The position numbers and the translations under genes were made by a program. Positions 30,441 to 39,597 of a stretch of 64,000 bases of DNA are shown one piece after another (position 1 is the first letter of the stretch; each line of letters opens with the position of its first letter). The DNA is taken from NCBI GenBank assembly GCA_025210265.1, contig JAOASD010000004.1:62001-126000 (forward strand), read 5' to 3'. A model generated the notes under the pieces. It was not told where the DNA came from and did not search any database. It worked only from the letters and a program-made list of their open reading frames with translations. Source of the DNA: Pelagimonas sp. Its GTDB lineage: Bacteria; Pseudomonadota; Alphaproteobacteria; Rhodobacterales; Rhodobacteraceae.

Positions 30441-31649
30441 ATGACGCTTTCCCAGGGTCGTCCCTATCTGGCCATTCCCGGCCCCTCTGTGATCCCGGAT
30501 CCGGTGCTGCAGGCCATGCACCGCCCCGCGCCCAATATCTACGAAGGCGCGCTGCCCGATATGGTGCCGGGGCTGATTACAGATCTGTGTCGTGTGGCCC
30601 AGACCAATGGCCACGCGGCGATCTATATCGGCAATGGACACGCCATGTGGGAGGCCGCCTTGGCCAATACCGTGGCCGCCGGGGAAAAGGTGCTGGTGCT
30701 GGCGACCGGGCGTTTTGGTCATGGCTGGGCGGATGTGGCCGAGGCCCGCGGCATCACCACCGATATCCTGGACCACGAGACCTTTCACACCATTGACCCC
30801 GACCGCCTGCGCGCTGCGCTGCGCGCCGATGCCGGTCAAAAGATCCGCGCTGTGCTGGCGGTGCATACGGACACCTCGACCTCGGTGCGCAGTGATATTG
30901 CGGTGCTGCGTCAGGTGCTGAACGAAGAAGGACACCCGGCGCTGTTGATGGTGGATTGCATTGCCTCGCTGGGATGCGATGAATTTCGCATGGATGACTG
31001 GGGCGTCGATGTGATGATCACCGGGTCGCAAAAGGGGCTGATGGTGCCGCCGGGGCTGGGCTTCGTCTATTTCAACGCCACTGCGCGGGCACAGCGTACC
31101 GGCCTGTCACAGGTGTCGCGCTATTGGGACTGGGACCGCCGGGTCGAGCCCGAGATTTTTTACCACTATTTCAATGGCACAGCCCCGACCCACCACCTGC
31201 ACGGGCTGCGTGTGGCGCTGGACATGATCCATGACGAAGGCATGGAGGCCGTCTGGGCGCGTCATGCAACCTTGGCGCAGGCGCTGTGGGCGGCTGTGTC
31301 ACACTGGGGCAGCGCGGGCCCGATGCATATGTGTGTCGCGGATCCTTCTCTGCGCTCTCATGCGGTCAGTACCCTGAAAATCGGCGCCCCACATGGCACC
31401 GCATTGCGGCGTTGGTGCGAAACACAGGCAGGCGTTACACTGGGGATCCCGCTGGGTATGTCCGAAACAGACGACCCTAATGGCGACGGCTTTTTCCGGT
31501 TTGGTCATATGGGGCATGTCAACGCGCATATGATCCTGGGCTTGCTTGGCACGGTCGAGGCAGGTCTGGGCGCGCTGGACATCCCCCATGCTCCGGGCGG
31601 TGTGGCCGCAGCCAGCCAGGTGATTGCAGAGGCAACACGAAACACCTGA
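30441..31649 (+). CDS. Class V aminotransferase (alanine/serine-glyoxylate type)
   Basis: The ATG at 30441 follows AGGAGACC and gives a 402-residue fold-type I PLP enzyme. The Schiff-base Lys is in TGSQKGLM. The segments FGHGWADVAEARG, VHTDTSTSV and DCIASLG match serine-glyoxylate and alanine-glyoxylate aminotransferases. The frame extends upstream to 30114 without a usable start and overlaps the divergent phosphatase gene there, so that extension is rejected. A role in glyoxylate, serine or purine-derived nitrogen metabolism is likely. Confidence 0.9.
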   Translation: MTLSQGRPYLAIPGPSVIPDPVLQAMHRPAPNIYEGALPDMVPGLITDLCRVAQTNGHAAIYIGNGHAMWEAALANTVAAGEKVLVLATGRFGHGWADVAEARGITTDILDHETFHTIDPDRLRAALRADAGQKIRAVLAVHTDTSTSVRSDIAVLRQVLNEEGHPALLMVDCIASLGCDEFRMDDWGVDVMITGSQKGLMVPPGLGFVYFNATARAQRTGLSQVSRYWDWDRRVEPEIFYHYFNGTAPTHHLHGLRVALDMIHDEGMEAVWARHATLAQALWAAVSHWGSAGPMHMCVADPSLRSHAVSTLKIGAPHGTALRRWCETQAGVTLGIPLGMSETDDPNGDGFFRFGHMGHVNAHMILGLLGTVEAGLGALDIPHAPGGVAAASQVIAEATRNT

Positions 31650-31678
31650 GCGCAATGACAAGACCCTGCAGGGCCGGT

Positions 31679-31897
31679 TTACATGGTTTCGTTCAACCGT
31701 ATTCCGGCCCTTTGTCGTCGTTTGTGCAGATCCAGCCGCGTGATCAGATGATTCAGCACCGCGCCAAGGATCAGCACGATCCCAAGGCCCCAGGTTGCGT
31801 ATAGAACAGCAAACAGCCAGAGCAGATTGACAAAGATCAGCACGAGATTGGCGTTGGTATAATCTTCGACCCGTTTGGGATGACGGTTCTCCATCAC
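31679..31897 (-). CDS. Small two-helix membrane protein, unknown function
   Basis: The 72-residue protein has two hydrophobic segments (LVLIFVNLLWLFAVLYATW and LGIVLILGAVLNHLI) and a basic C-terminal tail. It lies 115 bases downstream of the histidinol-phosphate-aminotransferase-like gene on the same strand. I recognise no named family. Confidence 0.7.
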   Translation of the reverse strand: MMENRHPKRVEDYTNANLVLIFVNLLWLFAVLYATWGLGIVLILGAVLNHLITRLDLHKRRQRAGIRLNETM

Positions 31898-32012
31898 GTT
31901 CTCCGTTGCAGTTGGCAGCTACCCGGCAAGGGTAGTGCAAAAGCCGCCCCCGACCGCTTCACGAAACCGTAAAGCGATGAATTAAGCGTAAACTTGCCGG
32001 AGATTTCTGAGC

Positions 32013-33122
32013 CTAGCGCCCACGGGCCTGTGCCAGCGCCTTTGGCAGGGCCGCGCGCAGCAGCGCCATTTCCTGCGGCCCGCCTGCGCTGATGCGGATA
32101 CACCGGTCCTGCGGCGCGACAAAGGGCATACGCACAAAGATCCCAAGATCCAGCAGGGCCGCCAATACGGCACGGGCAAAATCGCCATCCTCGCCGCAAT
32201 CCACTGCGACAAAATTTGTGGCAGACTCCAGCACCCGCAGCCCGTTTTCCGCAGCAATTTCTGCGATCTCCGTTCGGCTGTGGGCAACTTTGGCGCAGGT
32301 TTGTTCCAGCCACTCCTGATCCTGCAACGCGGCCAATGCCCCCGCCTGCGCGGCGCGGTTCATGCCAAAATGATTGCGGATCTTGTCAAAGGCGCGGATC
32401 AGTCCGGGCGCCCCAACCGCATAGCCAACGCGGGCACCTGCCATCGCATAAGCCTTTGAAAATGTGTGAAATCGGATCACGCGGGGATCATCCGGGGCGA
32501 TCTGCGGCGCGGTGCCGTGCGGGGCAAATTCGATATAGGCTTCGTCGAGGATCAACAGACAGCCCTGGGGCAGGACGTCCAGCGCCTGTAAGATCGTTTC
32601 CGGGCTGTGCCAGCTGCCCATGGGGTTGTCGGGATTGGCCAAGTATACCAGCTTGGCCCCGACCTCAGCAGCTTTGTGCATCAGGGCCATGGGGTCTTCG
32701 TGATCGCCGCGATAGGGCACCTTATGCAGCACCCCTCCAAACCCTGCCACATGGTAGTTGAAAGTCGGATAGGCCCCGTCGGATGTCACCACCGCATCGC
32801 CCGGTTCAATCACCAGCCGCACACAATAGCCCAGAAGCCCGTCAATCCCTTCCCCCAAAACGATATTTTCAGGGGTGCAGCCCAAATGCGCGGACAGCGC
32901 CCGCAGCAGGTCGTGATTGGATGGATCGGCGTATTTCCAGATCTCTGTCACCGCTTCCTGCATGGCGCGCACCGCGCGGGGCGAGGGGCCAAACAGGTTC
33001 TCATTCGCGCCCAGCCGCGCGGCAAAGGGCGCGCCGCGCTGGCGTTCTTGCAGTTCAGGCCCGACAAAAGGCACGGTTTCAGGCAGCGCAGCGATCAGGG
33101 CGGGGTATCTGGGTCTAGTCAT
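32013..33122 (-). CDS. HisC-like pyridoxal-phosphate aminotransferase
   Basis: From the ATG at 33122 (MTRPRYPALIAALPETVPFV) the protein is 369 residues. It is a class I/II aminotransferase of the histidinol-phosphate type, with ANENLFGPSPRA, a PLP Asp/Tyr block LILDEAYIEF, the Schiff-base Lys in TFSKAYAMAGARVGYAVG and the C-terminal RISAGG phosphate-binding Arg. A GTG at 33137 would add five residues. There are no other his genes here, so it may be a paralogue acting on aromatic amino acids rather than the histidine pathway enzyme. Confidence 0.88.
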   Translation of the reverse strand: MTRPRYPALIAALPETVPFVGPELQERQRGAPFAARLGANENLFGPSPRAVRAMQEAVTEIWKYADPSNHDLLRALSAHLGCTPENIVLGEGIDGLLGYCVRLVIEPGDAVVTSDGAYPTFNYHVAGFGGVLHKVPYRGDHEDPMALMHKAAEVGAKLVYLANPDNPMGSWHSPETILQALDVLPQGCLLILDEAYIEFAPHGTAPQIAPDDPRVIRFHTFSKAYAMAGARVGYAVGAPGLIRAFDKIRNHFGMNRAAQAGALAALQDQEWLEQTCAKVAHSRTEIAEIAAENGLRVLESATNFVAVDCGEDGDFARAVLAALLDLGIFVRMPFVAPQDRCIRISAGGPQEMALLRAALPKALAQARGR

Positions 33123-33239
33123 GGCGGCATTTTCCACGCGGGGCCCGCCGGATCAACCGGCAAAACTGGGGAATTCTTAACCAATCCCGGCGATGCTGCG
33201 GGGAGGAGAAACCGAAAAACGGAGCATGGGCCGCAGATC

Positions 33240-34397
33240 ATGAAAGGGCTGGCAGGCATCATTCTGGGCCTGAGCGTCGTGTTGTGCGGGCTGTTCTTCC
33301 TGCTGGGGCAGGCGGGGGCGCGCAGCTTTGCCTATATTCCGTCCCTGCATGGCCGCGTTATAAGTTCCTTGGTCGAAATTACCGGGGTGGCCACGCCTGG
33401 CTACATAGAAAACCAGGTTAAATATCAGGTGGATAGAGGGCAGCCTTATCAGGCTTCGGAACTGTTGCTGCGACATTTGCCCCAAATGTCTTTGGCGCGA
33501 CAGGCGCGGTTTCTGGACGGGCCGTATCATGTGTTGAACTGGGCCCCCTGTGATGTGCTGCACAGTTTTGATCTGGTGGAACCGCGCGGCTTTGTTCCGC
33601 GGTCGGATTCGCAGTTGTTGGCACGGGCTTTGGCGCAGAAGCGCTATTGCGTTCTGGACGCCCAATCGCGACAGATTCAGGCCGATATACGGGACCAGCG
33701 CAGCCTTGCCGGACATCACGCGGCGGTGTTTGTGACCGGGCTGACAGCGGCCGCACATGCCCAGACAAATCTTGAAATCTGCCGTCGGGACAGTGTTTTG
33801 CGCGTGATCCTGGATGACTTTGTTGATCAGGCAGCTATGGCCATTTTACTGGATGGGTTTGCCTATCGGGATCTGTCGTTGACCCAGCCGGGGGTGACGC
33901 CGGGGTCGGCTGTTCTGTCGGTGACGCAGCTATGCGGGGCCACCTACGAACCTGGGCAGGCCTTTGACCCACCGGATCGGGCAGATTTGTCTTTGCAGGA
34001 TCGGCTGCGGGCGGATTTCGATCCACAATTCCGCGCCACGCTGCACCGGGAGGCAGATCACTCTGTTCTGGTGCGGCAGGCGGGGGCGGATCTGCGGGTG
34101 CGAGGGCGCGATCCTGGGTCGGAAATTCGTGCGGCATTTGGTTTGTGCGCAGGCAATGTTCACCCGGAATGCCTGCACCGGCAGGCACGGGGCGGCGGGG
34201 GGATGCGCGGCACGTATTTCCAGCCGGGCCAAAGCGCGTTTCAGATTTGCAGCACACGAAAACGGGCCTGCAGCACAGGCTGTGCGGGGCTGTCATGGCG
34301 CGGCTATCCCGGCCAGTCCAGCCTGGCGGCGTTGTTCGGTGATGGCGGGGCGCGGGCGTCGTGCCGGCAAAACTGTGCGCGGATCACCTGTTCCTGA
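33240..34397 (+). CDS. Membrane-anchored or exported protein of unknown function
   Basis: The 385-residue protein starts at MKGLAGIILGLSVVLCGLFF, an N-terminal signal anchor or uncleaved signal peptide, followed by a long soluble domain presumably in the periplasm. The C-terminal ~80 residues are Gly/Arg-rich with eight or more cysteines (QICSTRKRACSTGCAG, then CRQNCARITC). This differs from the rest and may be a frameshifted end. No catalytic motif is recognised. It is divergent from the HisC-like gene and followed by an enoyl-CoA hydratase 115 bases on. Confidence 0.6.
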   Translation: MKGLAGIILGLSVVLCGLFFLLGQAGARSFAYIPSLHGRVISSLVEITGVATPGYIENQVKYQVDRGQPYQASELLLRHLPQMSLARQARFLDGPYHVLNWAPCDVLHSFDLVEPRGFVPRSDSQLLARALAQKRYCVLDAQSRQIQADIRDQRSLAGHHAAVFVTGLTAAAHAQTNLEICRRDSVLRVILDDFVDQAAMAILLDGFAYRDLSLTQPGVTPGSAVLSVTQLCGATYEPGQAFDPPDRADLSLQDRLRADFDPQFRATLHREADHSVLVRQAGADLRVRGRDPGSEIRAAFGLCAGNVHPECLHRQARGGGGMRGTYFQPGQSAFQICSTRKRACSTGCAGLSWRGYPGQSSLAALFGDGGARASCRQNCARITCS

Positions 34398-34512
34398 TCT
34401 GCTTCCTGATCTGCGGCGTCGGGATAGGGTTCCGCCACGTCGCACTAGCCAGCTTTGACTTTGCACGGTTTTTTGGTGGGGTCTTATCGTCCTTATCAGC
34501 CGGAGTGCCGCT

Positions 34513-35295
34513 ATGTCCCGAGTGTCCATTCAGATCGAAGATCATGTTGCGCATGTCACTCTGACCCGACCGGATAAGATCAACGCCTTTGATGCGGATA
34601 TGATCGACGCGGTGATCGCCGCCGGAGAAGAGGTGAACCGCGCGGATGTGCGCGCTGTTGTGCTTTCTGGCGAGGGGCGTGGATTTTCTGCGGGTCTGGA
34701 TGTCATGAGCTTTGGCGCATTGGCCATGCAGGATCCCGAAGGTCTGGTGATGCCGCGCAGTCACGGCGATGCAAATGCGTATCAGCAGGTGGCTTTGGTC
34801 TGGCAGGATCTGCCGGTGCCGGTGATTGCTGCACTGCATGGGGTCTGTTACGGGGCAGGGCTGCAATGCGCTATGGGGGCTGATATTCGGTTTGGGTCGC
34901 CGGATTTGCGCATGGCGATCATGGAAATGAAATGGGGGCTGGTGCCGGATATGGGGGGCATGGTTCTGTGGCCTCGCCTGATGCGCGCAGACCATTTGCG
35001 TCGTCTGACCTATACGGCCCAACCGATTGAGGCGCCGATGGCGCTGGACTATGGCTTGCTGACCGAAATCGTCGCGGATCCGCTGAGTGCAGCGCGGGAT
35101 CTGGCGGCAGAGATCGCGGGCAAAAGCCCAAGCGCCATTCGGGCCGCCAAACGCCTGACCGATTTGGCCTGGCGTGCGGACAGGGCCGAGGTGCTGATGG
35201 CGGAAAGCCGCGAACAGACGGACCTTATCGGCAAGCCCGATATGATGGAAACCATCGCTGCCAACATGGCGGGTCGCAAGCCGGTGTTCAAATAA
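34513..35295 (+). CDS. Enoyl-CoA hydratase/isomerase (crotonase) family protein
   Basis: The 260-residue protein has the crotonase fold. It shows the first oxyanion-hole segment GRGFSAGLDV, the second ALHGVCYGAGLQCAMGADIRF, and MEMKWGLVPDMGG where a catalytic acid normally lies. Here the position is Asp in PDMGG rather than the usual Glu pair, so hydratase activity is not certain and isomerase or other chemistry is possible. It is not next to an acyl-CoA dehydrogenase. A weak Shine-Dalgarno (CGGAG) precedes the ATG. Confidence 0.87.
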   Translation: MSRVSIQIEDHVAHVTLTRPDKINAFDADMIDAVIAAGEEVNRADVRAVVLSGEGRGFSAGLDVMSFGALAMQDPEGLVMPRSHGDANAYQQVALVWQDLPVPVIAALHGVCYGAGLQCAMGADIRFGSPDLRMAIMEMKWGLVPDMGGMVLWPRLMRADHLRRLTYTAQPIEAPMALDYGLLTEIVADPLSAARDLAAEIAGKSPSAIRAAKRLTDLAWRADRAEVLMAESREQTDLIGKPDMMETIAANMAGRKPVFK

Positions 35296-35409
35296 AGTCG
35301 CACGGGTGATGCAAAGGGCGGGCGGTTCCCCGCTGGCCGGGCTTGACCCCGCAGGCGGCAGGCGTCAGGTTCGCGCCGAGCCGTTTCCAAGCCTGATATG
35401 AGAGGCAGA

Positions 35410-36735
35410 ATGCCCCGCAGCACCGCCCCCTTTGCCCCGTTTGAATGGTTGATCGCCTGGCGTTACCTGCGCGCGCGCCGCGCCGAGGGCGGGGTGTCCG
35501 TGATGACCTGGATCAGCCTGATTGGCATCACGCTGGCGGTGTTTGCGCTGATCGCGACCCTGTCTGTGCGCGCCGGGTTTCGCGCTGAATTTGTCGATAC
35601 GATCCTGGGCGCAAATGCCCATGTCACGGTCTATCATACTCAACGTATTGACGAATTTGGCCGCGCCACCCGCACGATCGAGGATTATGCCGGTATGGCC
35701 GAGCGCGTACGCGCTGTACCCGGCGTGATGCGTGTTGCGCCTTTGGTCAAAGGGCAGGTCATGGCCTCGGGGCGCAACCGCAATGCCGGGGTCGAGGTGT
35801 TTGGTATCAACGCCGCTGATCTCGCTCAGATCCGCCGCATTGCCGACCCAGAGACCGCGCGCGGCGATCTTGCCGATTTCGGTGTGGCGCCTGAAACAGG
35901 CGACGATCTGCTGGCCAGCGGGCCGGGCATTGCCATCGGGTCCGGCGTCGCGATGGAGCTGAATGTGGGGCTGGGCGAAACGATTAAGCTGATCTCGCCC
36001 AACGGGGTCAAAACCGCCTTTGGCGTCAGCCCTCGGGTCAAAACCTACACGGTGGCCTATATCTTTACCGCCGGGCGCTATGACATTGATCGTACACGGG
36101 TTTACATGCCGTTTGACGAGGCACAGCTTTATTTCAACCGCGACAATGTGGCCGATGAGCTGGAGGTGATTGTCAGCGCCCCCGAGGCGGTCACGCGCTT
36201 TACCGGTGACATTGCCCGCGCGGCCGGGCCTGGTGCGTTGATCTGGACCTGGCAGGACGCCAGCGGCGGGTTCCTGCGCGCGCTGGATATCGAGGATAAC
36301 GTGATGTTTGTGATCCTCTCGGTTCTGGTTCTGATCGCCGCGATGAACATCACCAGCGGCTTGATTATGTTGGTGAAAAACAAGGGACGCGATATTGGGA
36401 TCTTACGCACGATGGGCCTGACCGAAGGGTCGGTGCTGCGGGTGTTTTTCATTTGCGGCGCGCTGACCGGGGTGATTGGCACCGCGCTGGGCGTGGTGCT
36501 GGGCTGCCTGTTTGCGATCTATATCGACCCGATCTTTGCGGCGGTGAATTACGTGTCCGGCGGCGGAGTCTGGGATCCGTCGATCCGGGGGATTTACGCT
36601 TTGCCCGCGAAATTGCAGGCGCAGGATGTGCTAGCGGCGGTCAGCCTGTCGCTGGGTCTGTCCTTTGTCGTGACCTATTTCCCGGCCCGCCGCGCGGCGC
36701 GGCTGAACCCGGTAGAGGCGCTGCGCTATGAGTGA
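35410..36735 (+). CDS. Lipoprotein-releasing ABC permease (LolC/LolE family)
   Basis: From the ATG at 35410 ([20 protein letters not shown]) the protein is 441 residues. It has the typical N-terminal amphipathic [20 protein letters not shown], one membrane helix, a ~220-residue periplasmic MacB-like domain and three C-terminal helices. The start at 35398 adds four residues; 35410 is preferred because AGAGGCAG lies just upstream. Single LolC/E-type permeases forming homodimers are usual in this group. It overlaps lolD by 8 bases and should extract lipoproteins from the inner membrane for LolA. Confidence 0.92.
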   Translation: MPRSTAPFAPFEWLIAWRYLRARRAEGGVSVMTWISLIGITLAVFALIATLSVRAGFRAEFVDTILGANAHVTVYHTQRIDEFGRATRTIEDYAGMAERVRAVPGVMRVAPLVKGQVMASGRNRNAGVEVFGINAADLAQIRRIADPETARGDLADFGVAPETGDDLLASGPGIAIGSGVAMELNVGLGETIKLISPNGVKTAFGVSPRVKTYTVAYIFTAGRYDIDRTRVYMPFDEAQLYFNRDNVADELEVIVSAPEAVTRFTGDIARAAGPGALIWTWQDASGGFLRALDIEDNVMFVILSVLVLIAAMNITSGLIMLVKNKGRDIGILRTMGLTEGSVLRVFFICGALTGVIGTALGVVLGCLFAIYIDPIFAAVNYVSGGGVWDPSIRGIYALPAKLQAQDVLAAVSLSLGLSFVVTYFPARRAARLNPVEALRYE

Positions 36736-37435
36736 TGTTGTGAACACCCCGGAAACAATCCCGGCGCTGCAGCTGCGCGGCGTGACCAAGACCTATAAAC
36801 AGGGTGAACCGGGTGAGATTGCGGTGCTGAAAGGCGTCGATCTGACGATCCAGCCGGGCGAGATCGTCGCGCTGGTGGCACCTTCGGGGGCGGGTAAATC
36901 GACGCTGCTGCATATTGCCGGGCTGCTGGATGGCGCGGATGCCGGGCAGGTGAGCATCTGTGGCGAGGATATGCAGGGGCGTTCAGACCGCAAACGCACG
37001 CGGGTGCGGCGCGATCAGCTGGGCTTTGTCTATCAGTTCCACCATCTGCTGCCTGAATTTACGGCGCTGGAAAACATCGTGCTGCCGCTGCTGGCCAATG
37101 GTGTCCCTAAACCAGAGGCGGAGGCCCGCGCACTCAGCCTGTTGGACAGTGTTGGGGTCAAGCCCCGCGCCGATCACCGCCCTGCGGCTATGTCCGGCGG
37201 CGAACAGCAGCGCGTCGCCTTTTGCCGCGCTATGGCCAATGAACCGCGCGTGTTGCTGGCGGATGAGCCGACAGGCAACCTTGATCCCGCCACCTCGGAT
37301 CGGGTGTTTGATGCGCTGGTTCGGCTGGTGCGCGAAACCGGGCTGTGTGCGCTGATCGCGACACATAACCTTGAGCTCGCGCAGCGTATGGATCGCCGCG
37401 TTGCGCTGGAAGATGGGCATTTGCGGGCGCTGTGA
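36728..37435 (+). CDS. lolD: Lipoprotein-releasing system ATPase LolD
   Basis: The 235-residue ABC ATPase has Walker [10 protein letters not shown], a signature [15 protein letters not shown], Walker [13 protein letters not shown] and switch His in ATHNLELAQ. The LolD/MacB-type linker [17 protein letters not shown] is clear. It overlaps the LolC/E permease gene by 8 bases. The protein energises transfer of outer-membrane lipoproteins. Confidence 0.95.
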   Translation: MSDVVNTPETIPALQLRGVTKTYKQGEPGEIAVLKGVDLTIQPGEIVALVAPSGAGKSTLLHIAGLLDGADAGQVSICGEDMQGRSDRKRTRVRRDQLGFVYQFHHLLPEFTALENIVLPLLANGVPKPEAEARALSLLDSVGVKPRADHRPAAMSGGEQQRVAFCRAMANEPRVLLADEPTGNLDPATSDRVFDALVRLVRETGLCALIATHNLELAQRMDRRVALEDGHLRAL

Positions 37436-37515
37436 CCATCACAAAACCTGATTTGAGGCACCATTTCTTCAACTTTCGCGGCTAGCCTGCGGGCAGTTGT
37501 TGTAAAGGTGCCGAA

Positions 37516-37947
37516 ATGGGACTGGAATTCCTGCTTGTGTTTATGGGGTTGGTGCCTTTTGCCGCCAGCGCCGCCGGTGTGTCCGAGGGGGAGGATGCGC
37601 CCGAAGGCGATGGGTTCGAGGAGGAGGCAACCTCGCTGGATTGGTCCGAGCTGGAGGCGCAACTGCCAGACACCGAGGCAGAGGATATTCCCGACGCAGA
37701 GGCCTATGCTGGAGCGGGGTCGTTTGCTGGGGAAGGGTCGTTTGCAGCGCAGATCGCGGATTTTGATCCGGCTGAGGACATGCTGCTGATCGAATATCCG
37801 GGTGCAGATCCCTTGGATATCGCAGGGCAGAAGGTCACGGAAACGGGCCTGCAGATCACCCTGTCGGATGGGGGCGAAATCGCCCTGGACGGGGTGGAGG
37901 CCCCGCTGCCCGATGACGCGTTTGGATTTGTCTCTGCCAACGGCTAA
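37516..37947 (+). CDS. Acidic exported or anchored protein, unknown function
   Basis: The 143-residue protein begins with a short hydrophobic segment (MGLEFLLVFMGLVPFAASAA) and then an extremely acidic Glu/Asp-rich region. A C-terminal module follows: IADFDPAEDMLLIEYPGADP and LQITLSDGGEIALDGVEA. That module resembles the short beta segments seen with RTX/calcium-binding proteins of roseobacters, suggesting calcium binding, but no full RTX nonamer is present. It is monocistronic, downstream of lolD. Confidence 0.65.
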   Translation: MGLEFLLVFMGLVPFAASAAGVSEGEDAPEGDGFEEEATSLDWSELEAQLPDTEAEDIPDAEAYAGAGSFAGEGSFAAQIADFDPAEDMLLIEYPGADPLDIAGQKVTETGLQITLSDGGEIALDGVEAPLPDDAFGFVSANG

Positions 37948-37955
37948 GGGCGGCG

Positions 37956-38402
37956 TCAGGCGCGCTGTGTGATCCAGACCCCCAGCGCCATCACTGCAAT
38001 GCCGGTGGCGCGTGTCAGGGTCAGAGGGGACATCCGCGCGCCGAACAGGCCGAAATGGTCGATTGCGGCTGCGCTGATCAACTGCCCTATCAGGACAAAG
38101 AACACCGCGTTGCCGACCCCGAACCGGGGCGCGACAAAGGTGATCGACAACACGTAGAACGCCACCAGGGTTCCGGCCAGAAACAGATGTTTCGGTGTGC
38201 CTGCCAACATGGCGAAACTGCCGCCCCCGCCCATGGCGCGCGTGACGCCCCAGGTGGCGAGGGTGGCGCTTAGCGCGACACAAAACAGGATCACCGCCGC
38301 CGCGACAGGCGATTCCAACCGCAGTCCAAGCGCCGCGTTCAGTGCCGCCAGCACGGGAATGCCGATCCCGGCCACCAACATCATCACTGCATATTGCGTC
38401 AT
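37956..38402 (-). CDS. DMT-superfamily small membrane transporter (DUF606/YdcZ-like)
   Basis: From the ATG at 38402 (MTQYAVMMLVAGIGIPVLAALNAAL), preceded by GGGAGG, the protein is 148 residues with four to five hydrophobic helices. The pattern GIPVLAALNAALG...SPVAAAVILF and FFVLIGQLISAAAIDHFGLFG is that of the DUF606 (YdcZ) half-size drug/metabolite transporters. It lies 31 bases downstream of a TetR gene on the same strand, so it may be controlled by that regulator. Confidence 0.85.
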   Translation of the reverse strand: MTQYAVMMLVAGIGIPVLAALNAALGLRLESPVAAAVILFCVALSATLATWGVTRAMGGGGSFAMLAGTPKHLFLAGTLVAFYVLSITFVAPRFGVGNAVFFVLIGQLISAAAIDHFGLFGARMSPLTLTRATGIAVMALGVWITQRA

Positions 38403-38433
38403 TTCATTGCCTCCCAGCCCGCGCGCCGCGCGA

Positions 38434-39027
38434 TCAGCCACGCACACCCACGGCTTTGCGCACCATGTCCCAGTAAACCTGTGTCACCTCATCCGCCGAC
38501 AGGCGTCCGCCGGGGCGGTACCATGTGGTCACGCCGGTCAGCATGGCGATCACCGCCAGCGTGGCCAGCTTTGTGTCTGGGATTGTGAAGTCGCCCTCGG
38601 CCTCGCCCGCCTGCAGGATGCTTTCCAGATGGTTTTCGTATTGGCTGCGCAGCCCCTCGATCACGTCGAAATTTTCAGGGTCAAGATTGCGCAGCTCCAT
38701 ATAGGCGATAAAGACCTCGTCCGGTCGATCCAGGTGAAAGGTGATGTGCAGGCGGACAAAATCCTGCAGCCGCTGCTGCGCCGATCCGGTCTGAGGCGTG
38801 GCTGCGACGGTGGCCAGCAATTCGTCCATATGGCCTTTCATCAGCGAGAACAGCAGCGCCTGTTTGTCCGGCGTGTAATTATACAGCGCACCCGCCTGCA
38901 CCCCCACGGCGCTGGCAATCTGGCGCATGGACACGGCAGCAAACCCGCGCTCGGCAAACAGCTTTAGCGCGGCTTCGCGGATGCGGGGGCCGGTGATTCC
39001 GGCGTGACTGCCCTGGGTGCGTGCCAT
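38434..39027 (-). CDS. TetR/AcrR-family regulator
   Basis: The 197-residue protein has an N-terminal TetR HTH (REAALKLFAERGFAAVSMRQ, IASAVGVQAGALYNYTPDKQ). Its C-terminal helical domain includes YMELRNLDPENF, as in regulators of acyl-CoA or xenobiotic metabolism. A CTGAAC-N4-GTTCAG inverted repeat lies 14 bases upstream of its start, suggesting autoregulation. It probably forms an operon with the DMT-type transporter downstream. Confidence 0.9.
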   Translation of the reverse strand: MARTQGSHAGITGPRIREAALKLFAERGFAAVSMRQIASAVGVQAGALYNYTPDKQALLFSLMKGHMDELLATVAATPQTGSAQQRLQDFVRLHITFHLDRPDEVFIAYMELRNLDPENFDVIEGLRSQYENHLESILQAGEAEGDFTIPDTKLATLAVIAMLTGVTTWYRPGGRLSADEVTQVYWDMVRKAVGVRG

Positions 39028-39040
39028 GGCGGGATGTTAA

Positions 39041-39056
39041 CTGAACAAGCGTTCAG
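39041..39056. promoter_or_regulatory. Inverted repeat CTGAAC-N4-GTTCAG, candidate TetR operator
   Basis: Perfect 6-bp half-sites flank a 4-base spacer in the short gap between the divergent TetR and lipoprotein genes. The position covers the expected TetR promoter region. Confidence 0.45.
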
Positions 39057-39103
39057 GGCAAGGGGCGCTTGCACCGCCGGGCGCGCTGCGGCATGACAGA
39101 GCC

Positions 39104-39436
39104 ATGACCAAGTTGCCCCGCCGTTTTTCTGTTGCCCTCTGTCTCGGGCTGAGCTTGACCGGGCTGAGTGCCTGCACCCAGTTCCCGGCGCTGGATGCGG
39201 TGCCGGATGGTGCGGTCGACCGCGCGGGCTATCCTGATCTTGTGCCGCTGGAAAGCCTGCTGGTCGGGCGCGAGGCCCGCGCCACGCCGCAGGCCATTGC
39301 CAGTGTCGAGGGCCGCGTGGCGGCGTTGCGTCTGCGGGCGGCCCGATTGCAACGGCTGTCGGCCGGTCCGGCCCCGCTGACAGAGCGCGCCGCACGTTTG
39401 CGCCAAAAGGCGACGGCCCTGCGCGCCCCCCCCTGA
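39104..39436 (+). CDS. Small putative lipoprotein
   Basis: The 110-residue protein has a basic N-terminus, a hydrophobic core and the lipobox LSAC (Cys24), so it should be lipid-anchored after signal peptidase II cleavage. The mature part is Ala/Leu/Arg-rich and helical (VEGRVAALRLRAARLQRL). No family is recognised. It is divergent from the TetR gene. Confidence 0.75.
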   Translation: MTKLPRRFSVALCLGLSLTGLSACTQFPALDAVPDGAVDRAGYPDLVPLESLLVGREARATPQAIASVEGRVAALRLRAARLQRLSAGPAPLTERAARLRQKATALRAPP

Positions 39437-39597
39437 GCCCTCTGAACCGTCGATTTTTAGGGAAAAGAGGGGCGCAACCTGCCAATGCTGTGGCTTTCGC
39501 ATGGCTTGGGGTGGGGGAATCGCCCTAATCCCGTTGCACCCGGTCGCGCCCTCGGCTAACCGAGGGGCAAACATGCATGAACAAGCAGGAGCGCCCG

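Noticed and set aside
32607-33239. Long upstream extension of the 33240-34397 frame
   Set aside because: It overlaps the HisC-like gene on the other strand; the signal-anchor start at 33240 is far more credible.
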